Assembly (NCBI RefSeq): GCF_016616425.1
Contig: NZ_CP067101.1
Span: 1,798,001-1,862,000 of the forward strand
Length of the DNA: 64,000 nucleotides
Direction of reading: 5' to 3'
DNA from: Bradyrhizobium diazoefficiens
GTDB taxonomy: Bacteria > Pseudomonadota > Alphaproteobacteria > Rhizobiales > Xanthobacteraceae
How positions within the stretch are numbered: the stretch's first letter is position 1; each line of letters starts with the position of its first letter. The notes under the pieces are model-generated. The model had not been told where the DNA came from and did not search any database. It saw only the letters and a list, made by a program, of their open reading frames with translations. This document shows positions 32,141 through 40,172 of this stretch, piece by piece. The position numbers and the translations under genes were made by a program.

Positions 32141-32166
32141 GGAACGGTCCGGTAACTGCTTTCGTT
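32141..32166 (+). promoter_or_regulatory. Consensus EcfG promoter of prkA-yeaH-spoVR
   Basis: GGAAC (32141-32145), 17 bp, CGTT (32163-32166): an exact match to the GGAAC-N16/17-CGTT consensus of the alphaproteobacterial general stress sigma factor. It lies 34 bp before the prkA ATG, leaving a leader of about 28 nt that contains the GGAGAGG ribosome-binding site. The rest of the 296-bp gap after 31904 shows no gene. Confidence 0.7.
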
Positions 32167-32200
32167 TCAGCTTGTAGCGGAACTCACGCGGAGAGGGATC

Positions 32201-34144
32201 ATGTACAACGATTCTCTATTCAACGCTTTCGCTAAGTCGTTCGAGGCGAGAAGCCAGCACGACATGTCGATGGCGGAATATCTGGAATCGTGTCGAAGCG
32301 ATCCCATGAAATACGCGAACGCGGCCGAACGACTGCTAGCGGCGATCGGTGAGCCCCAGACGATTGACACGGCCAAGGACCCACGCCTTGGCCGTATTTT
32401 TTTGAACCGCACGATCCGTACCTATCCGGCCTTCGCCGGCTTCTACGGCATGGAAGAAACCATCGAGCGCATCGTTGGCTTCTTCCGCCATGCGGCGCAG
32501 GGCCTGGAAGAGCGCAAGCAGATCCTCTATCTGCTCGGCCCGGTCGGCGGCGGCAAGTCCTCGCTCGCCGAGCGGCTGAAGTCGCTGATGGAAGTGCATC
32601 CGATCTACGTGCTCAAGGCCGGCGACGAACTCTCGCCGGTGTTCGAGAGCCCGCTCAGCCTGTTCGATCCCGATCAGCTCGGTCCGATGCTGGAGGAGAA
32701 ATACGGCATTCCGCGCCGTCGTCTCACCGGCCTGATGAGCCCGTGGTGCTACAAGCGGCTGGAAGCCTTCGGCGGCGATATTTCTCAGTTTCGCGTCGCA
32801 AAGATCCAGCCGTCGCGGCTGCGCCAGATCGCGATCGCCAAGACCGAGCCCGGTGACGAGAACAACCAGGACATCTCCTCGCTGGTCGGCAAGGTCGACA
32901 TCCGCAAGCTCGAGACCTACGCGCAGAACGATCCCGACGCCTACAGCTATTCCGGCGGCCTCAACCGCGCCAATCAGGGCGTGCTCGAGTTCGTCGAGAT
33001 GTTCAAGGCGCCGATCAAGATGCTGCATCCGTTGCTGACGGCGACGCAGGAGGGCAACTACATCGGCACCGAGAACATCGGCGCGATCCCTTTCACCGGC
33101 ATCGTCCTCGCGCACTCCAACGAAGCCGAGTGGACGAGCTTCAAGGCCAACAAGAACAACGAGGCGTTCATCGACCGTATCTGCGTGATCAAGGTGCCGT
33201 ACTGCCTGCGCGTCACCGAGGAGCAGAAGATCTACGAGAAGCTGATCCAGGGCTCCGAGCTTGCGTCGGCGCCTTGCGCGCCTTCGACGCTGGAGACGCT
33301 GGCGCGGTTCTCGGTGATGTCGCGCCTGCGCAAGCACGAGAATTCCACGGTGTTCGCCAAGATGCGGGTCTACGACGGCGAGAGCCTGAAGGAATCCGAT
33401 CCGAAGGCGCGCAGCGTCCAGGAATATCGCGATGCCGCCGGCGTCGACGAGGGCATGGACGGCGCCTCCACCCGCTTCGCCTTCAAGGTCCTGGCCGCGA
33501 CTTTCAATCACGACCCTCAGGAGGTCGCCGCCGACGCCGTACACCTGATGTACGCGCTGGAACAGGCGATCCGCCGCGAGCAGCTTCCGGAGGAAACCGA
33601 GAAACGCTATCTCGAATTCATCAAGGCGGAGCTCGCGCCGCGCTATGCAGAGTTCATCGGCAACGAGATCCAGAAGGCCTATCTGGAATCCTATTCGGAT
33701 TACGGCCAGAACCTGTTCGATCGCTATGTCGACTATGCCGACGCCTGGATCGAGGACCAGGATTTCAAGGATCCCGACACCGGCCAGCTGCTCGATCGCG
33801 AGCTTTTGAACCAGGAGCTGACGAAAATCGAAAAACCGGCGGGCATCGCCAATCCCAAGGACTTCCGCAACGAGGTCGTCAAATTCTCGTTACGGTCGCG
33901 GGCCCAGAACGGCGGCAAGAATCCGACCTGGACCTCCTACGAGAAGATTCGCGACGTGATCGAAAAGAGGATATTCTCGCAGGTCGAGGACCTGCTTCCG
34001 GTCATCTCCTTCGGGTCGAAGAAGGACGGCGAGACGGAGAAGAAGCACGGTGAGTTCGTCGCACGCATGGTGGAGCGCGGCTACACCGAGCGTCAGGTTC
34101 GCCGGCTCGTCGAATGGTACATGCGGGTGAAGCAGGCCGGTTGA
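32201..34144 (+). CDS. prkA: PrkA family serine protein kinase (YeaG homologue)
   Basis: 647 residues. It has an AAA+-like P-loop 'YLLGPVGGGKSSLAERLKSL' near residues 110-129, the conserved 'HPIYVLKAGDELSPVFESPL', 'RANQGVLEFVEMFKAPIKML', 'IPFTGIVLAHSNEAEW' and a C-terminal PrkA kinase-type domain ending 'TERQVRRLVEWYMRVKQAG'. Homologues are induced by stress and nutrient limitation, and in E. coli YeaG works with YeaH. Here yeaH and spoVR follow directly, the standard conserved trio. The start is well set by GGAGAGG eight bases before the ATG. Confidence 0.96.
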   Translation: MYNDSLFNAFAKSFEARSQHDMSMAEYLESCRSDPMKYANAAERLLAAIGEPQTIDTAKDPRLGRIFLNRTIRTYPAFAGFYGMEETIERIVGFFRHAAQGLEERKQILYLLGPVGGGKSSLAERLKSLMEVHPIYVLKAGDELSPVFESPLSLFDPDQLGPMLEEKYGIPRRRLTGLMSPWCYKRLEAFGGDISQFRVAKIQPSRLRQIAIAKTEPGDENNQDISSLVGKVDIRKLETYAQNDPDAYSYSGGLNRANQGVLEFVEMFKAPIKMLHPLLTATQEGNYIGTENIGAIPFTGIVLAHSNEAEWTSFKANKNNEAFIDRICVIKVPYCLRVTEEQKIYEKLIQGSELASAPCAPSTLETLARFSVMSRLRKHENSTVFAKMRVYDGESLKESDPKARSVQEYRDAAGVDEGMDGASTRFAFKVLAATFNHDPQEVAADAVHLMYALEQAIRREQLPEETEKRYLEFIKAELAPRYAEFIGNEIQKAYLESYSDYGQNLFDRYVDYADAWIEDQDFKDPDTGQLLDRELLNQELTKIEKPAGIANPKDFRNEVVKFSLRSRAQNGGKNPTWTSYEKIRDVIEKRIFSQVEDLLPVISFGSKKDGETEKKHGEFVARMVERGYTERQVRRLVEWYMRVKQAG

Positions 34145-34168
34145 GGCGGATGGGAGGCGAATGGTAAA

Positions 34169-35452
34169 GTGCCCATTCACATTATTGACAGGCGCCTGAA
34201 TCCAGGCGGCAAGAGTCTTGAGAACCGCCAGCGGTTCTTGCGTCGGGCCAAATCCCTGGTGCAGGGCGCCGTCAAGAAGACTTCGCAGGAACGCGACATC
34301 AAGGACGTCCTGGAGGGCGGTGAAGTCACGATCCCCCTCGACGGCATGCACGAGCCGCGCTTCCGCCGCGAGGGCGGAACGCGCGACATGGTGCTGCCCG
34401 GCAACAAGAAGTTCATCGAGGGTGACTATCTCCAGCGCTCCGGCCAGAGCGGCGCCAAGGATTCCGGCCCCGGCGAAGGCGACAGCGAAGACGCGTTCCG
34501 CTTCGTGCTGAGCCGCGACGAATTCGTCGATCTCTTCCTGGACGATCTCGAGCTGCCGGATCTCGCCAAGCGCAAGATCGCGCAGACCGAGAGCGAGGGC
34601 ATCCAGCGCGCCGGCTACACCACATCGGGCTCGCCCGCCAACATCTCGGTGAGCCGGACGGTAAGGCTCGCGCTCGCCCGCCGCATCGCGCTCAAGCGTC
34701 CGCGGAAGGAGGAGATCGAAGAGCTGGAAGCTGCGATCGCCGCATGCACCGACGAGGACGAGCGCGAGGTGCTGCTCGCCCAGCTCGAAAAGCTGAAGGC
34801 GAAGACCAGGCGCATTCCGTACATCGATCCGCTCGACATCCGCTACCGCCGCTTCGAGACGGTGCCGCGGCCTGTGGCGCAGGCCGTGATGTTCTGCCTG
34901 ATGGACGTCTCCGGCTCGATGTCCGAGCACATGAAGGATCTCGCGAAGCGCTTCTACATGCTGCTCTACGTATTTCTCAAGCGCCGCTACAAGCACGTCG
35001 AGATCGTTTTCATCCGCCACACCGATCGCGCCGAGGAGGTGGACGAGCAGACCTTCTTCTACGGACCGGCCTCGGGCGGCACGCTGGTCTCCAGCGCGCT
35101 GCAGGCGATGCACGAGATCGTGCGCGAGCGCTTCAACCCGTCGGACTGGAACATCTATGCCGCGCAGGCCTCCGACGGCGACAATTCCTATTCCGACGGC
35201 GAGCTCACGGGGCTCCTGCTGACCGACAAGATCCTGCCGGTCTGCCAGTTCTTTGCCTATCTCGAGGTCGGGGAGTCCGGCGGCAGCGCCTTCGATCTGT
35301 CCGACTCCTCGCTCTGGACCCTCTATGAGCGCCTGCGCAACAGCGGCGCACCGCTCTCGATGCGCAAGGTCTCCGAGCGCAGCGAGATCTTTCCGGTGTT
35401 CCACGATCTGTTCCAGCGCCGCGAAACCGCCCAGGAGAAAGCCGCTCCATGA
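34169..35452 (+). CDS. yeaH: YeaH/YhbH family protein (von Willebrand A-like)
   Basis: 427 residues from GTG, with a GGGAGG ribosome-binding site 13 bp upstream. It begins 'PIHIIDRRLNPGGKSLENRQRFLRR', typical of the family, and carries a vWA-like metal site 'CLMDVSGSMSEHM' (MIDAS DxSxS) with 'RHTDRAEEVDE' and 'GGTLVSSALQAM'. A charged coiled region at about 165-215 precedes it. It is a partner of PrkA in stress physiology; molecular function is unknown. Its stop overlaps the spoVR start (ATGA). Confidence 0.95.
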   Translation: MPIHIIDRRLNPGGKSLENRQRFLRRAKSLVQGAVKKTSQERDIKDVLEGGEVTIPLDGMHEPRFRREGGTRDMVLPGNKKFIEGDYLQRSGQSGAKDSGPGEGDSEDAFRFVLSRDEFVDLFLDDLELPDLAKRKIAQTESEGIQRAGYTTSGSPANISVSRTVRLALARRIALKRPRKEEIEELEAAIAACTDEDEREVLLAQLEKLKAKTRRIPYIDPLDIRYRRFETVPRPVAQAVMFCLMDVSGSMSEHMKDLAKRFYMLLYVFLKRRYKHVEIVFIRHTDRAEEVDEQTFFYGPASGGTLVSSALQAMHEIVRERFNPSDWNIYAAQASDGDNSYSDGELTGLLLTDKILPVCQFFAYLEVGESGGSAFDLSDSSLWTLYERLRNSGAPLSMRKVSERSEIFPVFHDLFQRRETAQEKAAP

Positions 35453-36984
35453 CGGAACGATTGTTCGAAGGCGCAGATTGGGATTTCCACACCTTGCAGC
35501 GCATCACCGATGCCTGTGAGGCGGTGGCGATCAGGGATCTCGGGCTCGACGTCTATCCGAACCAGATCGAGGTCATCACCACCGAGCAGATGCTGGATGC
35601 CTATTCCTCCGTTGGCATGCCGTTGTTCTACAAGCACTGGTCGTTCGGCAAGCAATTCGCTTTTCACGAGGCATCCTATCGCAAGGGCCTGATGGGGCTC
35701 GCCTATGAGATCGTGATCAACTCCTCGCCCTGCATCTCCTACCTGATGGAGGAGAACACGGCGACGATGCAGACCCTGGTGATCGCGCACGCGGCCTTCG
35801 GCCACAACCACTTCTTCAAGAACAATTATCTGTTCAGGCAGTGGACCGACGCCGACGGCATTCTGGACTATCTCGATTTTGCAAAGACCTACGTCATGCA
35901 ATGCGAGGAACGCTACGGCCGCGTCGAGGTCGAGCGTACCCTGGATGCCGCGCATGCGCTGATGTCCCATGGCATCGACCGCTATCCCGGCAAGAAAAAG
36001 CTCGATCTGCGCGCCGAGGAGAAGCGGGCAGGGCGCCGCCGCAAGCACGAGGAGGAGGTCTTCAACGACCTCTGGCGCACCGTGCCCAAGGGCGCGGCCA
36101 AGAGCCGGTCCGCGCTCAGCATCGAGCGCCGCCGCAAGCTGCTCGGACTGCCGCAGGAAAACCTGCTCTATTTCCTGGAAAAGAGCGCGCCGCGGCTCGC
36201 GCCCTGGCAGCGCGAGCTGCTGCGCATCGTCCGCCATATCGCGCAATATTTCTATCCGCAAAGCCAGACCAAGGTCATGAACGAGGGGACGGCGACCTAC
36301 GTCCATTATCGCATCATGACCAAGCTGCACCAGCAGGGCCGCATCTCCGACGGCAATTTCCTCGAATTCCTGGGATCCCACACCAACGTGGTGTTCCAGC
36401 CCGAATTCGACGATCCGCGCTTCTCCGGCTTCAATCCCTATGCGCTCGGCTTTGCCGTGATGCAGGACATCGAGCGCATCGTCACCCAGCCGGAAGACGA
36501 GGATCGCGAGTGGTTCCCCGACATCGCCGGCAAGGGCGACGTCATGGGCGTGCTGCGCGATGTCTGGGCCAATTACCGCGACGAAAGCTTCATCGGCCAG
36601 TTCTTGAGCCCCAAATTGATGCGGCACTTCCGCATGTTCCATCTGCACGACGATCCCGAGGAACGTGCCGGGATCCGGGTCGATGCCATCCATGACGAGC
36701 GCGGTTTCCGCCGCGTTCGCCGCGAGCTGGCGCGACAGCACGATGTCGGCTTCATCGATGCCAATATCGAGGTGATCGACGTCGATCTGTCCGGCGACCG
36801 CCGCCTGATCCTGCACCACCACGTCATCAAGGGCTCGCAGCTCAACGAGACCGATGCCAAGCGGGTGCTGCAGCATCTGGCCGATCTCTGGACCTACGAT
36901 GTCTCGCTGATCGAGGTCGATGCCAACGACAAGGTCTTGCGCGAATACGTCGTGAGCCCGCGCCCGATTACGGCGGCGGCTTGA
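35449..36984 (+). CDS. SpoVR family protein
   Basis: 511 residues. SpoVR signatures are 'DWDFHTLQRITDACEAVA', 'GLDVYPNQIEVITTEQMLDAY', 'KHWSFGKQFAFHEASYRKG', 'EENTATMQTLVIAHAAFGHN', 'QAKVMNEGTATYVHY'-like 'TKVMNEGTATYVHYRIM' and 'NPYALGFAVMQDIERI'. In Bacillus the homologue affects the spore cortex; in proteobacteria it is kept with PrkA and YeaH as a stress module of unknown mechanism. The start overlaps yeaH by 4 bp. A 214-bp repeat-bearing gap follows. Confidence 0.95.
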   Translation: MTERLFEGADWDFHTLQRITDACEAVAIRDLGLDVYPNQIEVITTEQMLDAYSSVGMPLFYKHWSFGKQFAFHEASYRKGLMGLAYEIVINSSPCISYLMEENTATMQTLVIAHAAFGHNHFFKNNYLFRQWTDADGILDYLDFAKTYVMQCEERYGRVEVERTLDAAHALMSHGIDRYPGKKKLDLRAEEKRAGRRRKHEEEVFNDLWRTVPKGAAKSRSALSIERRRKLLGLPQENLLYFLEKSAPRLAPWQRELLRIVRHIAQYFYPQSQTKVMNEGTATYVHYRIMTKLHQQGRISDGNFLEFLGSHTNVVFQPEFDDPRFSGFNPYALGFAVMQDIERIVTQPEDEDREWFPDIAGKGDVMGVLRDVWANYRDESFIGQFLSPKLMRHFRMFHLHDDPEERAGIRVDAIHDERGFRRVRRELARQHDVGFIDANIEVIDVDLSGDRRLILHHHVIKGSQLNETDAKRVLQHLADLWTYDVSLIEVDANDKVLREYVVSPRPITAAA

Positions 36985-37027
36985 GGGACACCGTCTGCGC
37001 GGTAACATGGCGGGATGCGCATTGATG

Positions 37028-37170
37028 TGCCCTCGCCCCTTGTGGGAAAGGCAGCGATGCCGGCAGACACAAGCTCGCTGGGGTGAGGGGTATTTCTCCG
37101 CACTTTCCCGTGCCGATATAGACCCCTCATCCGGCGCTTCGCGCCACCTTCTCCCACAAGGGGAGAAGGG
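37028..37170. repeat. Rhizobial intergenic palindrome (CTTGTGGGA...TCCCACAAG)
   Basis: The left part has CCCTCGCCCCTTGTGGGAAAGG (37030-37051 region) and the right part CCTTCTCCCACAAGGGGAGAAGG (37147-37169 region), with a GGCGCTTCGCGCC hairpin at 37133-37145 between them. The arms can pair over most of their length. The element lies between spoVR and the convergent DUF1801 gene. This family, with its 'CTTCTCCCACAAGGGGAGAAGG' core, is widespread in intergenic DNA of rhizobia. Confidence 0.65.
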
Positions 37171-37199
37171 AAGGCAATCGTGGCTGCACCACGGCTGTT

Positions 37200-37643
37200 C
37201 TACGCCGATCGCTTCGCCGGTTTCTTCTTGGCCCTGGACGCGTTCAACTCCACGGCGGCCCGAATGAGCGCCTTCAGAGCCTTCTCGTTGATCTTCTCGC
37301 CTTCGCGGATATCGATGGCGCGCCGCACATTGCCGTCGAGACTGGAATTGAACAGCCCGGCCGGATCGTCCAGCGCCGCGCCCCTGGCGAAGGTCATCTT
37401 CACCACGGCCTTGTAGGTCTCGCCGGTGCAGATGATGCCGTCGTGCTCCCATACGGGAACGCCGCGCCACTTCCATTCCTCGACCACCTCAGGATCGGCC
37501 TCCTTGATCAGGGCTCGAATCCGCGCGAGCGTCTCGCCGCGCCAGTCGCCGAGCTCCCTGATCCTGGCGTCGATCAGCTTTGAGGGGGAAGGCCCATTCG
37601 CGTCCTTCGTGCTGCTCTTCTTGGCTGTCTCTGCCTTCTTCAT
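37200..37643 (-). CDS. DUF1801 domain protein
   Basis: 147 residues. After a short Lys/Ser-rich N-terminus comes the DUF1801 fold: 'WRGETLARIRALIKEADPEVVEEWKWRGVPVWEHDGIICTG', 'YKAVVKMTFARGAALDDPAGLFNSSLDGNVRRAIDI' and 'KINEKALKALIRAAVELN'. Some relatives resemble frataxin-like iron chaperones, but function is unproven. The ATG at 37643 has GGCGAG upstream; a TTG at 37664 would add seven residues and overlap the upstream gene. It follows the membrane peptide gene by 13 bp. Confidence 0.88.
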   Translation of the reverse strand: MKKAETAKKSSTKDANGPSPSKLIDARIRELGDWRGETLARIRALIKEADPEVVEEWKWRGVPVWEHDGIICTGETYKAVVKMTFARGAALDDPAGLFNSSLDGNVRRAIDIREGEKINEKALKALIRAAVELNASRAKKKPAKRSA

Positions 37644-37656
37644 GATCTCGCCTTGT

Positions 37657-37860
37657 TCAAGCATTGCTGCGGCTGAGATAAGGCAGCGCGAACAAATATA
37701 GCCCGGTGACGAGCAAGGGAATCAGTGGGACGAGCGCGAGCAGTCCGATCCAGATCGCCTGGAGCTGCATGGTCATGGCGACGATGTTGGCGATGACGGC
37801 GAGGGTGAAGGCGATCGACAGCCAGCGATGAATCTGCCGAATCCATATGTTCGTGCTCAT
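37657..37860 (-). CDS. Small two-helix membrane protein, function unknown
   Basis: 67 residues: MSTNIWIRQIHRWLSIAFTL, then hydrophobic segments at about 15-32 and 38-58, ending 'LYLFALPYLSRSNA'. The 'IRQIHRWLSIAF' opening resembles small uncharacterised membrane proteins of rhizobia. It is co-directional with the ArsR-SRPBCC pair 46 bp upstream and DUF1801 13 bp downstream, so all four may form one transcript controlled by the ArsR repressor. I cannot assign a function. Confidence 0.7.
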   Translation of the reverse strand: MSTNIWIRQIHRWLSIAFTLAVIANIVAMTMQLQAIWIGLLALVPLIPLLVTGLYLFALPYLSRSNA

Positions 37861-37905
37861 TGGGTCCTCTTCTACGAATGATTGGACTAGACACTGGCAG
37901 ACGAG

Positions 37906-38337
37906 CTAGTCAGCCCGCGCCAGCACCTCCTCCAGCTTGGCCAAGAACTGCTTCCAGCCGGCATGCGCGCCGCCATAGGCCTGCTTCTGGGTCGGGCTGA
38001 AGCCTGCCTGCTCGACACGCAGATGCGTGCCCGCGCTCGTCGGCGTGAGGGTGAAGGTCACGATGCTCTTGAGGGCGAAGGCGGCGTCCTCATGCGGGAA
38101 ATTCCAGGTGTAGGCGAGCGACTTCTGAGGCTCGATGGTGAGCACCTCGCAGTCCAGCACGCCGCCCCATTCGCCGCGCAGATTGAAGCGATGACCGACC
38201 GATGGCTTGAAATCGTTCTTCATCAGCCATTCCTCGATCAGATGCGGCTGCGTCAGCGCGCGCCAGAGCCGCTCCACTGGGGCGGCAAACTCGCGCTCCA
38301 CGATGACTGAACGCTTCTCGGTCGTGGCCTCGGTCAT
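37906..38337 (-). CDS. SRPBCC (AHSA1-like, START superfamily) protein
   Basis: 143 residues with the AHSA1-type pattern: 'VIVEREFAAPVERLWRALTQPHLIEEWLM' at the N-terminus, 'GHRFNLRGEWGGVLDCEVLTIEP' and 'LAYTWNF', then 'VTFTLTPTSAGTHLRVEQAGF' and a C-terminal helix 'AGWKQFLAKLEEVLAR'. The fold makes a deep hydrophobic ligand cavity; the ligand is unknown. Its start overlaps the ArsR stop by ATGA. ArsR-SRPBCC pairs are a common autoregulated arrangement, in which the SRPBCC protein may deal with whatever compound the repressor senses. Confidence 0.93.
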   Translation of the reverse strand: MTEATTEKRSVIVEREFAAPVERLWRALTQPHLIEEWLMKNDFKPSVGHRFNLRGEWGGVLDCEVLTIEPQKSLAYTWNFPHEDAAFALKSIVTFTLTPTSAGTHLRVEQAGFSPTQKQAYGGAHAGWKQFLAKLEEVLARAD

Positions 38338-38657
38338 TGGTCCATCCTCTTCAGGAGATCGTCGAGTGCGTCGAGCCGGTTCTGCCAGAAGGAGGCCATC
38401 TGGCTGGTCCAGTCGACCAGCGGATTGAGCGCGCCGGGCTGCGCGCTGTAATGAGTCTGGCGTCCCTCATGGCGGTCGCGCACGAGGCCGGCCTGCTTCA
38501 GCGCGCCGAGATGCTTCGAGACCGCCGGCTGGGAAACGCCCGATCGCACCGTCAGCGCTCCGACCGTCTGCTCGCCCTCCCGGCACAGCCGCTCGAAGAT
38601 GGCCCGCCGGGTCGGATCGGCGAGCGTCCTGAACAGGAAATCGGCGGTGGGCGACAT
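38334..38657 (-). CDS. ArsR family transcriptional repressor
   Basis: 107 residues, winged helix: 'FRTLADPTRRAIFERLCREGEQTVGALTVRSGVSQPAVSKHLGALKQAGLVRDRHEGRQTHY'. The recognition helix is 'VSQPAVSKHLGAL'. No Cys metal ligands of the ArsR/SmtB type are visible, so it likely senses something other than a thiol-bound metal. Two matching palindromes lie just upstream (38665-38711), the closer only 7 bp from the ATG, suggesting strong autorepression. No ribosome-binding site is evident because the operator fills its place, so a leaderless or very short-leader mRNA is possible. Confidence 0.94.
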   Translation of the reverse strand: MSPTADFLFRTLADPTRRAIFERLCREGEQTVGALTVRSGVSQPAVSKHLGALKQAGLVRDRHEGRQTHYSAQPGALNPLVDWTSQMASFWQNRLDALDDLLKRMDQ

Positions 38658-38664
38658 GAAAAAT

Positions 38665-38711
38665 CCATAACCAGAAAGTTATGGATAAACCCATAACCAT
38701 GAAGTTATGGG
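38665..38711. promoter_or_regulatory. Twin ArsR operator palindromes
   Basis: Two inverted repeats of the same design: CCATAAC-N6-GTTATGG at 38665-38684 and CCCATAAC-N6-GTTATGGG at 38690-38711. Arms and spacer length are the same, and the centres are 26 bp apart. They lie directly before the ArsR start codon, where the promoter and ribosome-binding site should be. They are very probably the binding sites of the adjacent ArsR dimer. Confidence 0.75.
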
Positions 38712-38755
38712 TGAGTCAAGGGTGACGGGGAGATATGATGCTCGCCTGAGCAACC

Positions 38756-39205
38756 CTACGGCCGCAAATACAGATATCCCTGCGACTGCAGCTCGGCGAG
38801 GCGAACCACGCCGCCTTTCTCTGCGCTGACAAAGCCGGGCAGCAGATCCTGCAGCGTGACATTCTGCGCCTTCATCGTGTTGCCGCAGGCGGCAAGCTCG
38901 ATGCCGTCCTTGGAGAATTCCCCGACACGCTTGCTGACGTCAGGTTTGGCCTGCGTCGCGTGGAATGCCTTCAGCGCTGGCCCGTGGATCACCAGCGCGA
39001 TCGTCACACGGTCGGGGCCACCGACGCCGTCGATGTGGTTCTGGATGTTGCCGAGCACGAAATTGACCTTCTCGGCGTCGCTGAGATGGTAGACCACCTT
39101 CAGCTTGTTGCCGGTGCCCGCTTCTGCCGCGGCCTTCGCGCTGGAGGCGCCGAGTGCCGCGCCCAGGGTCGAGACGGCGCTCCACAACATGTTCCGACGG
39201 TTCAT
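38756..39205 (-). CDS. DsrE-family protein with a Tat-like signal peptide
   Basis: 149 residues. The N-terminus MNRRNMLWSAVSTLGAALG...SSAKAAAEAG has the twin Arg, hydrophobic core and an Ala-x-Ala cleavage site near residue 25, so export is predicted. The mature part is DsrE-like: 'KLKVVYHLSDAEKVNFVLGNIQNHID', 'VTIALVIHGPALKAF', 'GIELAACGNTMKAQNVTLQDLLPG' with the family Cys, and 'GVVRLAELQSQGYLYLRP'. Relatives act in sulfur transfer, but the periplasmic forms are uncharacterised. AAGGAGATCGCC precedes the ATG. The secreted unknown lies 41 bp upstream on the same strand. Confidence 0.88.
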   Translation of the reverse strand: MNRRNMLWSAVSTLGAALGASSAKAAAEAGTGNKLKVVYHLSDAEKVNFVLGNIQNHIDGVGGPDRVTIALVIHGPALKAFHATQAKPDVSKRVGEFSKDGIELAACGNTMKAQNVTLQDLLPGFVSAEKGGVVRLAELQSQGYLYLRP

Positions 39206-39246
39206 GGCGATCTCCTTCGATTGAGCCGCAAATTGCCGGAGACATA

Positions 39247-39867
39247 TCATTTGTGACGGAGCGCGGCGAGTTCCTTGCGGTCGGCCACGAGCGAGGCGCA
39301 CTCGCCGTTGTCGGTGCGGTCGAGCCGGAAGATCCTGTCGTCGGCGCCGGAGACCAGCGATTCCTCGGCGTCGTCGTCCGGCTTGTTGTTCTGCCAGACC
39401 CTGATCCGCGCAAGCCGCACGATCGCCGACTTGTCGTCCTTGGACAGTGCAACGCCGATGCCGCCGCCTTCGCAGTCGACGCCGCAGCCAAGGCGCACCT
39501 CGTCGCCATTCTTGGTGAACACGGTGTGGCTGCAAGAGCCGCTGGAGTCGAAATCGCTGCTGCGATGGCGGTACCTGAAGCCGAGGCGGAAGGAGTTGTG
39601 CAGCTGCTTGTCCTCCTTGTCGTACTCCGCCGAGATCAGCAGCTTCATCGCGGCGACCTTCTGCTTCGGATGCCGCGCCAGGTGCTCGGCATCGTAACGG
39701 CGGACGAAACAGGCGTAGGCCTCGCTGCCGGGCGTGCCCGCATACATGCGCGCGTTGAAGGTTTCGGCCTCGGCCTTGCCGGCCTCGCGGACGTCGTCGC
39801 CGTCTTCGGCGCGGGCGGCGCTGGTCAGCGCAGCCAAAGTAAGAGCAGCAAGGATGGAGAGCTTCAT
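39247..39867 (-). CDS. Secreted protein of unknown function
   Basis: 206 residues. The Sec-type signal is MKLSILAALTLAALTSAARA-E, with cleavage likely after Ala20. The mature protein has four or more Cys ('YACFVRRYDAEH', 'SGSCSHTVF', 'RLGCGVDCEGGG', 'GECASLVADR'), suggesting periplasmic disulfides, and a repeated acidic/Ser region 'DDDAEESLVSGADDRIF'. I do not recognise the family. It precedes the DsrE-like gene on the same strand by 41 bp and may share its transcript. Confidence 0.75.
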   Translation of the reverse strand: MKLSILAALTLAALTSAARAEDGDDVREAGKAEAETFNARMYAGTPGSEAYACFVRRYDAEHLARHPKQKVAAMKLLISAEYDKEDKQLHNSFRLGFRYRHRSSDFDSSGSCSHTVFTKNGDEVRLGCGVDCEGGGIGVALSKDDKSAIVRLARIRVWQNNKPDDDAEESLVSGADDRIFRLDRTDNGECASLVADRKELAALRHK

Positions 39868-40172
39868 GGCGGCCTCGCGAAGCAGGACAGAACTGCTGTC
39901 TGTTAGACGCTGGCGAGGAGCACCGCGTTCAACGCTTCGCAAGTCGCTTGGTCAAACGTGGTGGCACGGAGTCAGGCGGCGGCTGCTCGGCGAGCCTTAG
40001 TCACTGATGGAGCCGAGTAGGTTCAAGTGGTTCTGCGCCTTCATCCTTCGGAACTCGATGTCTGCAACTGCTGCAACATTGTTTCGGTTCGTCAATGTGG
40101 TAGCCTTCCCAGACGACTGCCTTTGGCAATCGGTAAGCTGGGGCTGCCTTGCAAGTTTGTGGAGTCCCCCGC
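39868..40172. other. Intergenic gap without a supported gene
   Basis: 305 bp between divergent genes (secreted unknown and the cyclase). Short open frames on both strands have no ribosome-binding site and no recognisable protein. I see no clear palindrome or EcfG-type motif. Confidence 0.5.
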
